DNA of 64,000 nt from NCBI GenBank assembly GCA_000442125.1, contig KE546966.1, positions 1,661,471 to 1,725,470 of the forward strand, read 5' to 3'. Below are positions 13,541 to 27,199 of this stretch, in pieces. Numbering within the stretch: position 1 is the stretch's first letter; each line of letters begins with the position of its first letter. The stretch comes from Opeltia flavorubescens. Its lineage: Eukaryota > Ascomycota > Lecanoromycetes > Teloschistales > Teloschistaceae. A model generated the notes under the pieces. The model ran no database searches. It was not told the DNA's origin and saw nothing but the letters and a program-made list of their open reading frames with translations. Both the position numbers and the translations under genes were made by a program.

Positions 13541-16500
13541 ATTATATTCTTTTTAACTAGATTTAATCCTTTAAGTCCTATTAATAAATAATAAGTTTAT
13601 ATAATATATTTCTACTTTCTACTAGCTAGTATATAGCTATATTAAAATCTATAAAAATTAATTTTATAAATTATAAATAAACGGACTTTAAATATAATTA
13701 TAAAATTTTAGTATTTTATAATTTAGTTAAAAGTATAATTATTTTTTTAATTTTTTTTATTAATTTAAATAACTTAAATTTTTTATTTTAAATTTATTTA
13801 GATATTTATAAACTATAAATTTTTTATTTATAATATCTATTTTATATTATTTTATAAAGTTTAAAAAATTAAATTTATAAGTAAATATATTAAAATTTTA
13901 TTTTTCTATTTATTATAAAATAATTTAAAATAATATAAAACTTTTTTAAAACTTTTTTAAAAAATAGAATTTATAAATTTTAATCTTTAATTATATTTAA
14001 TAATTTTTAGATATTAAATTTATAAATAAATAATATTTTTATTATATAATTTTTTTTAAATATTATTTTATTTATTATATAGTAATAAAATATTTTAAAC
14101 TTATTTTAATAATATTTAACTATTTTTTATTATATAAAGTCGCTTAAAATTTAATTTTTAGCCTCGGTTTATTTTTAAAAAATATATAGTAATAGATATA
14201 AAATAGGCTAAAATCTCTTTTAGAATTATATTCTCTAACGAGCTGTAAATATAATAAAAAGATAAATAACTATTTTTTTATTTAACTATTATTTATTAAG
14301 TTTCTTTTTATTTTTTTTAATTTTTTTTTAATAAATATTTTTTAAAATATTTAAATAATTATTTTTCTTTTTAAATTTTTATTTCTCGTTAAATTATAAA
14401 TTTTTTATAATTTTTCTTTTTATTTTAAATTTAAAACTATAATCTATTATATAAATATAAACTTTAGCTATTATTATAATTTATTTACTAAATTATAGCG
14501 CTAAAATTATAAATTCCTTTTATTTTTTTAAAATTTTCGTTTAATTTTATAAATTCTAATTAATCTAATAAATAAATAAACCTAACCTTTGTTTTTTTTA
14601 ATTTTCTATATAATCTTTACTATAGCCTTTTTATCTAAAAAAAATTATAAAAAAGAGCCGTAGATTAAAAATATATAAAAAATAGATTTTTTAAATATTT
14701 AAATTATAATTCTATAATTTATAATTCTAATAATATTTTTAAATAATTATTAAAATTTTTAATTTTTTTTAAATTAAATATTAATATAATTTCTTTTAAT
14801 TTATAAAAGTTTAATTTAATATATATAATATATTAAACGCTTTATAATGGATTTTATATCTATTTATTATATATTTATAAAAAAAACTATTAAATATAAT
14901 TACTATTTTTTAATTAATTATTAATATAAATAGAATATCTACCCTTTAAAAAGATAATATATATTTAAAAATTTTTATTAATATTTTTATCTAAAAATAA
15001 ATTTTAAAAATACTTTCGTTTTTTAATAATAATATTTTCGGGAATTTAAAATAAAACTTTTAATAAAATATAGATTTATTAATATTACTACTTTAATAAT
15101 AATAAATATAATTAAACTTTTTATTTTTATATTAAAAGAGGCTTTTATTTTATTATAAAATATAATAAATAATATTTAATAAATCGCTAAAAAAATATAT
15201 ATTAATAATTATTTCTTTAATTATTTATTTAAAAATCTTTATTAATAATTTATTTTTAAATAAAAATATTAATAATTTTACTTAAAAATATAAGTATATT
15301 ATAAACTAATTTATTAAAATAAGAATTATTTAAACTAATATAATAATATATATTTTTAATTTATATATAAATTCCTAATAATAATTTTTTAAATAATTAT
15401 TAAATTTTATATAATTTATTTTTTTTCTTTTTACTTTTAAATATACTTTTTATTTTAGCCTTTATTTTTTTTAATATACCTATTTTTAATTTTACCTATT
15501 TAAAATTTTTAATAAATTCTTTTATATAATTTAAATTATTAACTAGCTTTTAAAAATTTTTAAAAATATAATATTAATCTAATAAATTAAATATTAGAAT
15601 TTACTTTTAATTATACGCTTATTAAATATTTATTCTATTTTTTTTTTTTTTACTTTTTATTAAAATAAACTAAAATTTAGATTTTTAATTAAAAAAGTAT
15701 TATAATTTAATTAGATTAATATAAAATATAAAGTAGATTTTTTTATATTATTTAAATAATTTAAAAAAATAAATTTATTTATTAACTTTTTTTAAAATTT
15801 TAAAAGCTTTAATTATTTATAATCTAGCTTTTTTTTAAACTTTAAAATATAAATATTAATATTTTATAATAATATTTTAATATTTTTTTAAAAGTTTATA
15901 ACTTTTTAATAAATATTATAATTTTTTATTTACTATTCAGAAATTCTTTTATAAAATTTAATTAAATATTTTTTTAAATTTTTTAATCAATTTATTTTTT
16001 TAAATATTAAAAGCGCCTTTTTTTTAAAAATTATATCTTTAAACTTAATTTTTAAAATAGTAATATATCTTTCTAATAATTTATTTAGCGGTTTATTAAT
16101 ATTTATATATATATTATTATTATAAAAAAATGTTATTAGAAGTAATAATTTTAATTAATTATTCTATTTATAATTATAATAAATTTATAAATATTATTTT
16201 AAAATTTAATTTTAATATTTTATTTAGCCGTTGTTTTTAAAATAAAATATAATATTAAATTTCTTTTTAATATCTAAATAATAATAAAAAATACTCTAAA
16301 ATTTATTTATAAAAAGCGACTTTTTATTATTAATAATTTTCTATATAATTCTATAATATTTAATAAATTCGTAATATAATAATTTTATAAACCTTTTTAT
16401 ATTAATATCTTTAATAATATAAATATAAATTATATATTTAATTAATTTATTTCTTAATATAAAAATAAAATTATAGATTTTTTTTATATAAAAATCGTTT

Positions 16501-19500
16501 ATAAATAATAAATTAATAATAAAGTCTATTATTATTATATAAAATAGCTTTATATTTTTTAATAAAATTAGTTCTAATTAGTTATAAAGTTTATAATAAT
16601 AGATTTGCACTATTTAATAATTAAAATATATTTTATAATAATTTTTTATTTTTTTAATTATATCTAATTAATAGTATTTTTTATAAATTAAATCCTATAT
16701 AAAATAATCCATTTTAAAATTATTAAAATTTATATAAAATATTTTTTTTATCGCTAGATTATTAAATATATAAACTATTAGGTCTTTTTAAAATAGTTTA
16801 TCTTTTTTAATTTTTTATTTTAAAAGTTTTTTTTAATTAATAGTAAATTTTTAATACTATTCCTTCTTTATAATAAAAGTATTTTTTTATTAAAATTTAA
16901 AAAGTTATTTTACTATAAATAATTATATATTTAAAAAAAAAAATTTAATTTAATAATCTATTAAATTAAAAGCTAGAAGTTTATAAAATTTAAAAATTTA
17001 TAAATTCTTTTAAAATCTTTTTTATTTTTAAAAATAGTAAAAGTATTTATAATAATTATACTATTTAATTATACTATTAAAACTACTATAAGTTTAATTA
17101 TAATAAATATTCTATTTTCTTTTTATAATTTAAACTAATATTTTTATTATAAATTTTATTTTATAAAATAAATAAAAAGTTATTATTATTATTCTTAATA
17201 TTATTAAATTTTATAATATTAGGCTTTTTAAATAATATATCGGCTAGATTTAATAAACTATTTTAATACTCTATATAAAAATTAAATATAATTAGTTTTT
17301 TTATTTATTATATTTATTTTATAGTAAACTCCTTTATAATTATAAAATATTTAAAATTATTATAGTCTATAATTATATAAATTATTTTTTTAATTTTTTA
17401 TAAATAATACCGCTAATTTTGAAAACCTAATATTATAATATATAACTTTTTATTATATATATTTTAATAGAATTTTTTATTTTTAAATTTATAATTAAAG
17501 AATACTATTAAATATTAATACAAACTTTTTTTTAATTTTTAGCTAAAAATCCCCCTTATTCTATACTTTAATATATCTATTTTTATTTAAATCTTAGTAT
17601 TTATATTATAATTTTATAAAATAAAAGTTAAAATAAAAAATCTTTTTAGCTTTTTAAAAACTTTTTATACTTTTTTAAATTAAATAAATTTAGATTCAAT
17701 TTATTCTTTTTTTATACCTTATATTAGATTAATTAAAAAGGTAGTTATTTATAAAAACCCTTTTATAAATCGCTTATATAATTTTATAAATTTTAAAAAT
17801 ACTAGAATATTTTTTATATTTTTTAATATTAGTTATTCGCTTATAGTTTCGATTTTTAAAAACTTTATATAAATTCCTTACTAATTTATTATTAATATTA
17901 AAAATATAATTTAAATATAATTAAAAGTATAATTTAATAAATTTATATATAAATAATATTTTAATAAAACTTTACTAATTATATAAAAATATTTTTAAAA
18001 CTTTTTTTTTCTTTTTAAAATAAATTAATATATTATTTAAATAGATTATATAAAATATATTTAAATAAAGTTATAATATTTTATTCATATATAATTAAAA
18101 TATAATAGATATATTTATAAATTTAAAAAATAAAATTTAATATTTAAATTATTTATAATAAATTTTAAATATAGTTTTTTATTTATTTTTCTACTTAATT
18201 TAAATATAATAATAAATATTATAAATATTAATTTTAATAAATCGCTTTATATATATAAATTTATTTAAAATTTTTAATAATAGAAATAAAAAATATTTAT
18301 TTTTAATAATAGTTTTATTAAAACTTTTATAATTTATATATAATTATAAACTACTATTTAACTTTTTAATAAATAATATTAATATTTTAATTAGATTATT
18401 TAAAGGTTTTATTTAACTTTTAATTTATATATTAATAAAATAATTTTCAATTATTACTAATTTATTTAATAATATATTATAGATTAAATTTATTTTTAAT
18501 TATATATTTAGTTTTAAATTTTTAGAATACTCTATTTAATTATATATATTTAAATTATTAATAAATTCTTTTAAAAAGAATTCTACTAAGTTTTTTAAAG
18601 CCGGCGGAATTTTAAAATTTTTAATTTATATTATACCGTATTTTATTATTTTTAAAGTAGTTATTTTTATTTTTAAATTAGATATTAATTAATAAAAATA
18701 TATAATTTATATATTTTTTTTTTATTTACTATTAGTATTATTTAATTAATAAATTCCTTTATAATATAAATATTAATTTAATCTAATACCGCTTTATAAA
18801 TAATAGAAGTACTTTTATAAATCTATTTCTAGTCTTATTAATTAATATTAAAGTCTATATTTATTAATTAGAAATAGTCTAGAATTATATTATATTTATA
18901 TACCTTATATCTATTATATTATAATTATTTTTTTAATATTTTTTTATCCTATAATTATTTATTAAATTTATATTTAATAAATACAAACTATAAAATAAAA
19001 TTTAATAATTATCTACCGCTTTAATTTACTCTAAAACTATTTGGTTTTTAAATAAAAAAGATTTTTTAATAAATATTTATAAAATAAATATTTTTTTTAT
19101 ATTAAAATTAACTAAATAATAAATTATTTAAAATTCTATAAAGGTATTAATATATAAAAAAATTATTATAATAAATATTTACTATTTAATTATAAGTAAT
19201 CCTAGTATAATAATAATATATACTAGAATTTTTTTTTTTTATATTTCTTTTTTTTTATTATATTTTTTCTACCTTTTTTTAAATTTAAAGTATATAGGAT
19301 TATTTTTTTTATATTTTTTAATCTTATAAATTTAATTTTTTATTTTAAATATTATTTTTTTATATTTTTTTAAATATTTAATTAAATTTTAACGACTATT
19401 TTTATTATAATTTAAATCTTTTCTTTTTTTTTATAAATTTCTCTTTTAACTATTTTATTTAAAAGACTAGATATATTTTATTAAATATTTTAAATTCTAG

Positions 19501-20483
19501 TTTAAATATAGTATTGATTTTATATAAATATTATTTTAGTATAATATATTATATTAAAAAAGTTTAATAAATTTTTTATTTTTTTAAATTTTATAACGCT
19601 TTATTATTAATTTATTTATTTATTTTAATTTATAAATAAAAATTTTTTATAAACTTATTTATTAAATAATTTAGATTATTATATAAATCTTATAAATATT
19701 AATTAAATATAGATATTAATTAAAATTCTAGTTATTTTATAGATTTTAACTAAACTTTTATTTATATATTTTAAATCGCTGTATTATCAAATATATTTTT
19801 AAAATATTTAATAAAATTATTTTAAATAAACGATTTATTTTAAAAATTCTATAATTTAATATAATTACGCTATTAAACTTTAAATTTATTATTAAACCTA
19901 AAAATTATCTAGTAAATCTTTTTTTTTTATAAAAATATTTTTTTATAAGATATTAATATATTTTTTATAATCGGTAGACTATTATATTAAATCCTTATAT
20001 TTTATATATAACTATTTATTAGATATTTTTAGCTTATTAGCTTTCTTTTTAATATTTAAAAAATACTAGTAATAATTATTACTATATTATTTTTAATAGC
20101 CTATATTAATTTTTAATTTAATAATTTATAAACGAGTTTCTAATAATTTATTCTTTAACTCTAGTTTTTAAATATAAATTTAACTTTATAAAATTTATAT
20201 TCTAGTTTTTTTCTTTAATAGAATTAATTTATTAAAAACTTTATTTCTTTAATTACTTATTATTTTAATATTTTTTTTACTAGATAAAAATTTATTCGTT
20301 AGATTATTTTTATTATTTCCGCCCGGATTTCTAAACAAATTTTATTTATTATTATTAAACTTTATAATTTAGTCCTTTTATAAAGCTTTTAGCTATTCTA
20401 AAATTTATATACGAGATTTTCCTTTTTAAATTCCTTTCGCTATTTTATCAAATAACTCCTTATAATTAAAAAATAATTAGAAT

Positions 20484-20696
20484 TATAAAGTCGCTAAATA
20501 AATAATCTATTAATCTCGGGTTAACGGAGCTATATAATAGAATATAAAAAACTTTTATTTAAATAATAGTAGAACTAATTATTAAAGAACTAGTAGCCTA
20601 AAGCCCGTAGGGTTTTTACTAAATATAAACGCTTTCTATATTAGGTATAGCCTTACCTCCTGCGCACTTTACACCCGCTAGACCTCCGGCCTTATA
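20484..20696 (-). repeat. 5' LTR of Gypsy A (213 bp)
   Basis: The LTR starts TATAAAGTCGC and ends GGCCTTATA. It pairs with 13328-13540. Its right half (20640-20690) is the best preserved version of that part of the family, with CCTGCGCACTTTACACCCGC still readable. Confidence 0.88.
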
Positions 20697-20819
20697 TTTA
20701 TAAAAGCTTTTTAATATAATATAAATTTAATATTAGTTTTTAGCTATTTAATATTTTTATACTTATTATTAAATTCAATTCGCTAGATATTATTATTAAT
20801 ATATAGCTATAGATCAACT

Positions 20820-21207
20820 AGTACTGGGCCACCGTCCCAATGGGATTTTGCTGCTGGCAGCTGGCAGCTGGTAGGGCTGAGTGGTAAGGCTGGCCGCCAG
20901 TTCTCAATCAACCTGACACGGCTAAATCTTCTACGCACTGTAGCGCCACCAATTTTCGTCCGATTTCAAAAATTTTTACGCCGTTAGAATACGCTTATTA
21001 AGCGCTTTAAACTGAGCTACTATATATACTACTACACACGAAATTAGTAGAGCTATTAAGCTGTAAAAAAATCAGCTGTTTTGGTGGTCGAAACACGAAA
21101 ACGCGCTAGGCCCGAAACGTGTCTGCCTTTATTTAATACCAACCGATAAGGTTTATACTTATTTCGGGTCGGGAAGCCGATAAAAGACGTTTTCTAATAT
21201 ATATATA
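20820..21207 (+). repeat. Repeat family R1, copy b
   Basis: This copy has the same order of parts as R1a: TACTGGGCCACCGT start, CTGGCAGCTGGCAG minisatellite-like region, a core with AGCGCCACCAATTTTCGTCC and AAGCGCTTTAAACTGAGCTA, and a 3' end with TTTATTTAATACCAACCGAT, CGGGTCGGGAAGCCGATAA and a terminal TA run. It is the most complete copy and shows least CpA loss in the 3' half. It lies 124 bp right of Gypsy A and 109 bp left of Copia E. The segment GGGCTGAGTGG at 20873-20883 resembles an RNA polymerase III A box, but no well-placed B box accompanies it. Confidence 0.87.
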
Positions 21208-21316
21208 ATTATAATTAAAATATTAGTTTTTTAATTTTTCTAATTTAAATAATTAACGGCGCTTTTTAATATAACTATTTTATCTATTTAATTTAGTAAT
21301 ATTAATAGTTTAAAAT

Positions 21317-21448
21317 TATCAAAATACGTATACAGATTAATCCTGACGTTACGTGACCCCAGCCACTTCGGACGAAAACCGTATATATAGCTAGGGCTTT
21401 TATCCTTTAGAATAATTAAGCAAGCTTTCTATATATATAATTTTAATA
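21317..21448 (+). repeat. 5' LTR of Copia E (132 bp)
   Basis: The sequence from TATCAAAATACG to TTTTAATA is repeated at 28553-28684 with transitions only. It retains a GC-rich block with GTGACCCCAGCCACTTCGG and a TATATAGC stretch that could be a promoter relic. Confidence 0.92.
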
Positions 21449-21462
21449 GGTTATAAGCCCGG
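21449..21462 (+). other. Primer binding site of Copia E
   Basis: GGTTATAAGCCCGG lies directly after the 5' LTR, where a tRNA primer binding site is expected. A RIP-like version of the same word follows the presumed 5' LTR relic of element F at 28987-28998. This suggests the two Copia elements used the same primer. The tRNA itself was not identified. Confidence 0.6.
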
Positions 21463-24419
21463 AGTAGACTCTTTATTTATATACCTATAGCACGCGTAGC
21501 TCTTTATAGTATACATTAAACTTACTAGTTCCTTTATAAATTCTCTACTCTAAATTTATAGCTAAAGTATCCTTTTTTAGCTTTTTTAATTAATAACTTT
21601 AGCTACTAACCTCTAAATTCTAGGTACCTAGCCTTTAGATTTTTTAAAGGTAAAAAATCTTATAGATAATTTTATTAAATTAAATCCTCTACTATTAACT
21701 ATATTTTAAAAATCTAGCTCCGCTAGAAATAAACTAACTAATTTAGGATATTAAAGGCTTCGGAAAACTCTATAATACTTAATTAAAGGCTTAAACCGCT
21801 TATTATAGCTATTTTATTATATTTTATATCCCTCCAACTTTAGAATTATTAGCTAGTCTTATTAATAGACTTTTATATCTATAAATATTATAGTTACCTA
21901 GCTAATACCTCTTTCCGGGCCCTCCCAGCAATACCTTTATAAAAATCGGGTGGTTAGGCTTTTCACCTTCTCTCTTACCTTCTATTTTTATTATTATATT
22001 AGAATTTAGACTTCCTAGCTATTAACTAATCTTCCTACTATCTATTTTACTATAAATTTATCTCTATAATATCTAGAAATTAGCTAAGTCTAACTACTCT
22101 AAGGGTTAGGTTATTTTTTAAAAAGGCTGAAGCCGCTAAGCGGGAAGTTTATAAATTAAAAGGTTAAGAATAAGTATAGGGTATAAAATACCGTTAGAGT
22201 ATTCTCCCTTATTAATTAATTCGTCTTTATAATTAATTACTTATACCTCTAATTCTTCAGGATAGAATAACTAGTCTAAATACTTTTTACTATTTCTATT
22301 TAAAGGGATTACTAAATAATCTTTACTAAAATTAACTCTAAGACTTTAAATATCTTTTAAAGGATATTAAATATTTAATTCTACTCTCTAACCTTTTATA
22401 GTTATTCGAATTTAATTTAAAAGTTAACGAAGATTTAATTTATAATTTATAAGTTAGTTAGTTTAAAGCTCCTCCTTTTAAAAAAAATCTTTTTAACTTA
22501 GTAGCCGTTTCTATTATAGATTAAAAATACTCTTTATACTATTAAAGCCTATCCTCTAAATTAAAATATTATAATAACGACGATCTTTATAACGTTATAT
22601 TTATTAGTATACCTATAGATATATCTATAAGTACTTTTTAGACTTTAGAATATTTTTTTAGATATAAAAATCCGGTTTAAAGTCCTAAAAGGTTAATATA
22701 ATTATTAAACTTTTTAGTTTATTTAACTATTATAAATAGTAATATAGCTACTAATAATCTTTTATTAGTAACTAGCCTAAATATTTAATCTAGATACCTT
22801 TAAATAAAAATTCCTATATTTAAAAGTAATAATATATATCGCTTATAACTCCGCCGAATTAACGAATTTTTTAAGTTTAATAGTTTTAATAACTACCTAT
22901 ATAGCTTTCTCCTTTAAAATACCCTAGGAGATATAAAGACCTAAATAGAAATAGTCTATTAGGTTATTTAGGTAATCTATAGTAATAACTTAGCCTATTT
23001 TATTATCGAAAATATACTAATAACGGATATTTTAGTAATAATATAAACCTTTAAAAAAAATTTTACCTTTAAAAATAATAGACTTTTTATTATCTTTTAT
23101 AATTAATATCGTTAGATTTATTATAATATTTTCCTTAGTATTAAAGCTTTTACTTAAAAATTTTAGCGTATTATTAACGAACTTAATATAATAAATATTC
23201 TTCCCTTTACGGTCTATATTATTAATAACTTTCTCGCTATATTTAAACCCTTTTTTAAATACTTCTATACGGTTTTTATTTAGATTTATTAAATAATATT
23301 CTTTAATAATCCCTTTAATAAGTTAATAGTTATAATTAATAAGGTAATTAAAGAAGCTATTATTTTTTAAGGAAACTAACGGTCTACTACTAGCGGCCTA
23401 GTATTATTATCTATAAACTCTCTTTTAGGTAAAGTTATAGGCGATAAATAGTAAATTATTACTAAAGTCGATTATTATATTACTTATAATAAGAATAATT
23501 ATATATCGGCTATTTATTATTAAACTCACTTAAAACTTTAGAAAGCCTAGATTAAAAAATAAAGGGTAAAAGCCAATTTTAAGAATAAAAATAGAAATAA
23601 TAATCGCGTTAATAAAAATCGGCGTGATAGTAAAAGTAAAAATAAAAAAAAAGGTAAAAGCGATAAATCTAAAGATAAAGATAAGAACGTCGAAGAAAAA
23701 AAAGATAATAGTTAGAATACTATCTAGCTATATTTAGGAAATTAGGTAATATACGTAATATTATTTTTATTAGATACTTTTTTCCTTTCTAAAAATCGCT
23801 CTAAATTTTAGTTCTTAGATAATTACTATAGTTAGTATACTACTTTTTAATAGGATCTTTTTATAAACTTCCGCTTTATTAATAGCCTTCCTTTTAATAA
23901 TATTAATAGACTAGACTCTAAACCTTTTAATATTAAAACTATTAAATTCCCCTATATAATAAGGGGTAAGATATCTATCCTTACGTTTATTAATATATAA
24001 TATATACTAGGAATTATAGTTAACCTTATTTCTACGAGGTAATTAATAAAAAAAAAAATATAATTTAAAATAGAGTTTAACGAAATAAACTTCTAGATTA
24101 CCTCTAAAAATAAAGTTACTACCTTCCTATATAAGAACGTTTTTATCTTTTAATAGTACAAAAAAGCTATTATTAATATAGGATAATATACTATAGCTAT
24201 AGCCTTAATTTACTTTAATATTCTAAACTTTTAATATTAAAGAATAAGCTATTTTAGGAAGTAAAATATTAAAAAGCTAGTAAATAGAATAGCTATAAGT
24301 ATTAACCTCTTTAAGAAAATAAGGGAGGAATACTATAAAGCGTGTATATTAAATAAATAATATACTAAACTATACCGAAGTCTAATAAAGTCTAGAAATT
24401 ATATTATAAACCTAATTTA

Positions 24420-25400
24420 CTTAGACGTTATAGATCCTATTAGCGAATATAAACTACCTACCGTCTATAATAGTAGCTTATATATATTTATATTTATAGA
24501 CAATTATACTTAATTCATTAAAGTTTACTATATAAAGATTAAAAACTTTTTTAAAGTTTTTTTTAAATTTATAAAGTTTAAAAAAAAATATAAACGTTTA
24601 AACTTTCTAATTAAAAGATTCTATAGTAATAACAGCGGTAAATATAATAACTATCTTTTCTAGGCGGAATTTCGGGATATAGATATTTAGTAGAAATTAA
24701 TCGTGCTTTATAATTTATAAAAAAACGGCGCTTTAAAATATTTAAATCTAGTTTTTCTAGAAAAAGCCCGTTTATTACTCCTTAATAGCGGTATCCTTCT
24801 TAAATTTTAACCTTTTTTTATTAATACTATAGTATTTTTAAAGTTCCGGTCTCTATTATTAAAATTAAGTATAATACCTTATAAAAAACTTTAAAAAATT
24901 AAGCTTAACCTTTTAAATATTTATACGCTAGGGTATAATACTTTTATATATAAAGATTTTAAAATAAAGGTTAAAAAGTTCGATCTACGTACTATTAAGT
25001 ATAAATTTCTAAATTATACTAGCTTTTATATTTATAAACTACTCCGCTTTAATAAAAAAATTATTAAATTTATAAATATAATTTTTTATAAAAAGTACCC
25101 TTATAATAACTCGAATAATTATTTAAAAAAGTTACCTCTTTTAAAATATCCTAATTTTAAAAAATTATAAAGTATTATAATTAGAGTTCCGCTTAAAACT
25201 ACTTTTATACCTTAATCTATAAACTAATTCTATATAGAAAAACTTTTAAATTTAAAGACAGATTTAAAAATTTATTAATTTTTTAATCTTTTCTTTAATT
25301 TTCTAAACTCCTAGATAAACTATTAAACTTATTAGTTAAATAGCCCGTTAAATTTTTACGCTTATTTTTAACGCTCCGGTAAATTTTAAGCCTATAATAT
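24420..25400 (+). pseudogene. Integrase region of Copia E
   Basis: The position between protease and reverse transcriptase, and words resembling the Copia integrase core around 24480-24530 (a hydrophobic run followed by Asp-Asn-Tyr-Thr), support an integrase relic. This order (integrase before reverse transcriptase) separates Copia from Gypsy. It is broken. Confidence 0.7.
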
Positions 25401-25699
25401 TAATAAACTCTCGGCTATATTACGTTAATATCTGGAGTTATAGATTAACCGTACCTCTTTACTAGACCCTATTACTTTTTTATTCGCGTTATTTACCCAC
25501 GCTCTTAATTATAATAAAGATCCCTAGAATTATAGAAAAGCTACGACCTCTAATCTCTAGGACGAATAAATAGCCGTTATATAAACAAAAATCGACTCGC
25601 TAAAAGAAAATAAAATATAGACTTTATAATCCCTTTTTAAAGGCCGGGATATATTATTTATTAAAAAATAGGTATATAAAATTAAAAAGGATATTTATA

Positions 25700-26250
25700 A
25701 TAATATTTTTTATTTTAAAGCTTAATAAGTTGTTTAAGAATTCGAATAATAATAAAGCGTCGATTATAACGAAACTTTCATTTTAATAGTTAAACCTATA
25801 AGCTATAAAACTATTTTCGTAATTACTATAATAATAGATTAAGACTTTAAATAAATAGATATTATTACTACCTTCTTATATAGTATTATTAAGAAAGAAA
25901 TTTATATTATATAGCCTATAGACTTTAAAAAAGATTCCTTTAAACTCGTCTATAAATTTAATAAAACCTTTTATAATTTTAAATAATCCTTCCGGGTATA
26001 ATATACGTATCTTACTAGTTTCTTTTAAACCCTCGGTTTTAGCCTATTACTAGCTAACTATAATATTTTTATAAATAAACGAATAATTATTAGAGTTTAT
26101 ATAGATAATATCTTTATAATAGGCCCTAGTACCTCTAAAATTAATAAAGTTAAGTAATATTTATTATAAATTTTTTAAATAATAGATATAGGCCTTTTAA
26201 ATTTCTATTTAAATATAAAGGTTACTTATAATAAGTTAAATCGAACCCTT
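25700..26250 (+). pseudogene. Reverse transcriptase region of Copia E
   Basis: The Copia reverse transcriptase is recognisable. The catalytic Y-x-D-D-type box region lies at about 26095-26112, followed by a hydrophobic stretch and Gly-Pro as in Copia families. The upstream block, with ETF and VKP-like words, sits near 25765-25800. It is part of a broken element and not a functional gene. Confidence 0.85.
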
Positions 26251-26399
26251 TAACTTAGCCAGGCTAACTATATTAAATAGGTCTTTAAAAATTATAAGTT
26301 CTAGGATTATAAACCTATTACCACGCTTATAGAAACTACCTATTATTTAGAACCTACTCCCTTTAAGTATAACTATTTATTTAAATTTTATAAATAATA

Positions 26400-27000
26400 T
26401 TAATCTACTATTAAATCCTTTATATATATTATATTTAAAACCCGCCCTAATATCGCTTATATTATTTTAATTATTAGTCGCTATAGTTTAAATTTATTAA
26501 AATATTATTAAAGTATTATTAAATAAATCTTCCGGTATTTTAAAAGGATTTTTTATTAGATCCTCGCTTATAAAAGCGATTTATAAACCTTTATAAATTA
26601 TACGAATTCTAATTAAATAAGTAATTAATCTACACGATAATTAACCTTCGAGTATATTTTTAATATAGGGAGTAGAACTTTTAATTAGTTTTTAAAATAT
26701 TAAGCGATAATAATTTTATCTATTTACGAAACCGAAATAATCGGATAAATTTAAGCTATTAAAGAAGCTATATAGCTCTAAAACCTCCTAAGCTAAATAT
26801 TATTAAAATAGGAAATCCTTAAATCTAAAGCTATTATTATTTATAATAATAATTAAGGCGTAATTATTTTAGTTAAGAACCCTTAGTTTTATAGATATTA
26901 TAAATATATAGATATCTAGGTTAAATAGTTTAAAGAGAAAATCGATAATAAAATAATCAACCTTTACTTTCTATCTACTAATAAAATAATTATAGATAGC
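26400..27000 (+). pseudogene. RNase H region of Copia E
   Basis: Around 26430-26540 a Copia-type RNase H start is readable, including the R-P-N-I-A-Y word and the S-R-Y word typical of this domain. It is a relic within element E. Confidence 0.8.
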
Positions 27001-27199
27001 TTTATAAAACCTCTAGATTAAATATACTTTAAAGCTTTCTAAATAATATTAAATTTAAAGGAAGGCTTTAAAATAATATTTAATCCCGTTTAATATATTT
27101 TAAAATATTTATAAATATAATTCTAGGGGAATATAAAATACTTAGAATATAAAGAAATCTTTATTTAAAACTCCCGTTAAGTTCTAGATAAAGGGCCTA

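Larger units (their letters stand above)
13328..20696 (-). mobile_element. Full-length Gypsy LTR retrotransposon fossil A
   Basis: This Ty3/Gypsy element of 7369 bp is bounded by two 213-bp LTRs and reads on the minus strand. The RNase H end of pol is recognisable on that strand at about 17200-17480, and a gag-like basic, Asn/Lys-rich stretch lies near 20000-20480, next to the 5' (right) LTR. A purine run on the minus strand just inside the left LTR fits the polypurine tract. The element is broken throughout, with many interruptions and no usable frame. The 5-bp flanks (AAATC left, TTTAT right) do not match, so no target duplication is visible. It shares its family with B and C and is slightly less decayed than B. 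It lies 124 bp left of R1b. Confidence 0.88.

Noticed and set aside
20873-20883. GGGCTGAGTGG in R1b as an RNA polymerase III A box, implying a tRNA-derived SINE
   Set aside because: The match lies in a minisatellite-like region, is not conserved in R1a or R1c, and no B box is found at a suitable distance.
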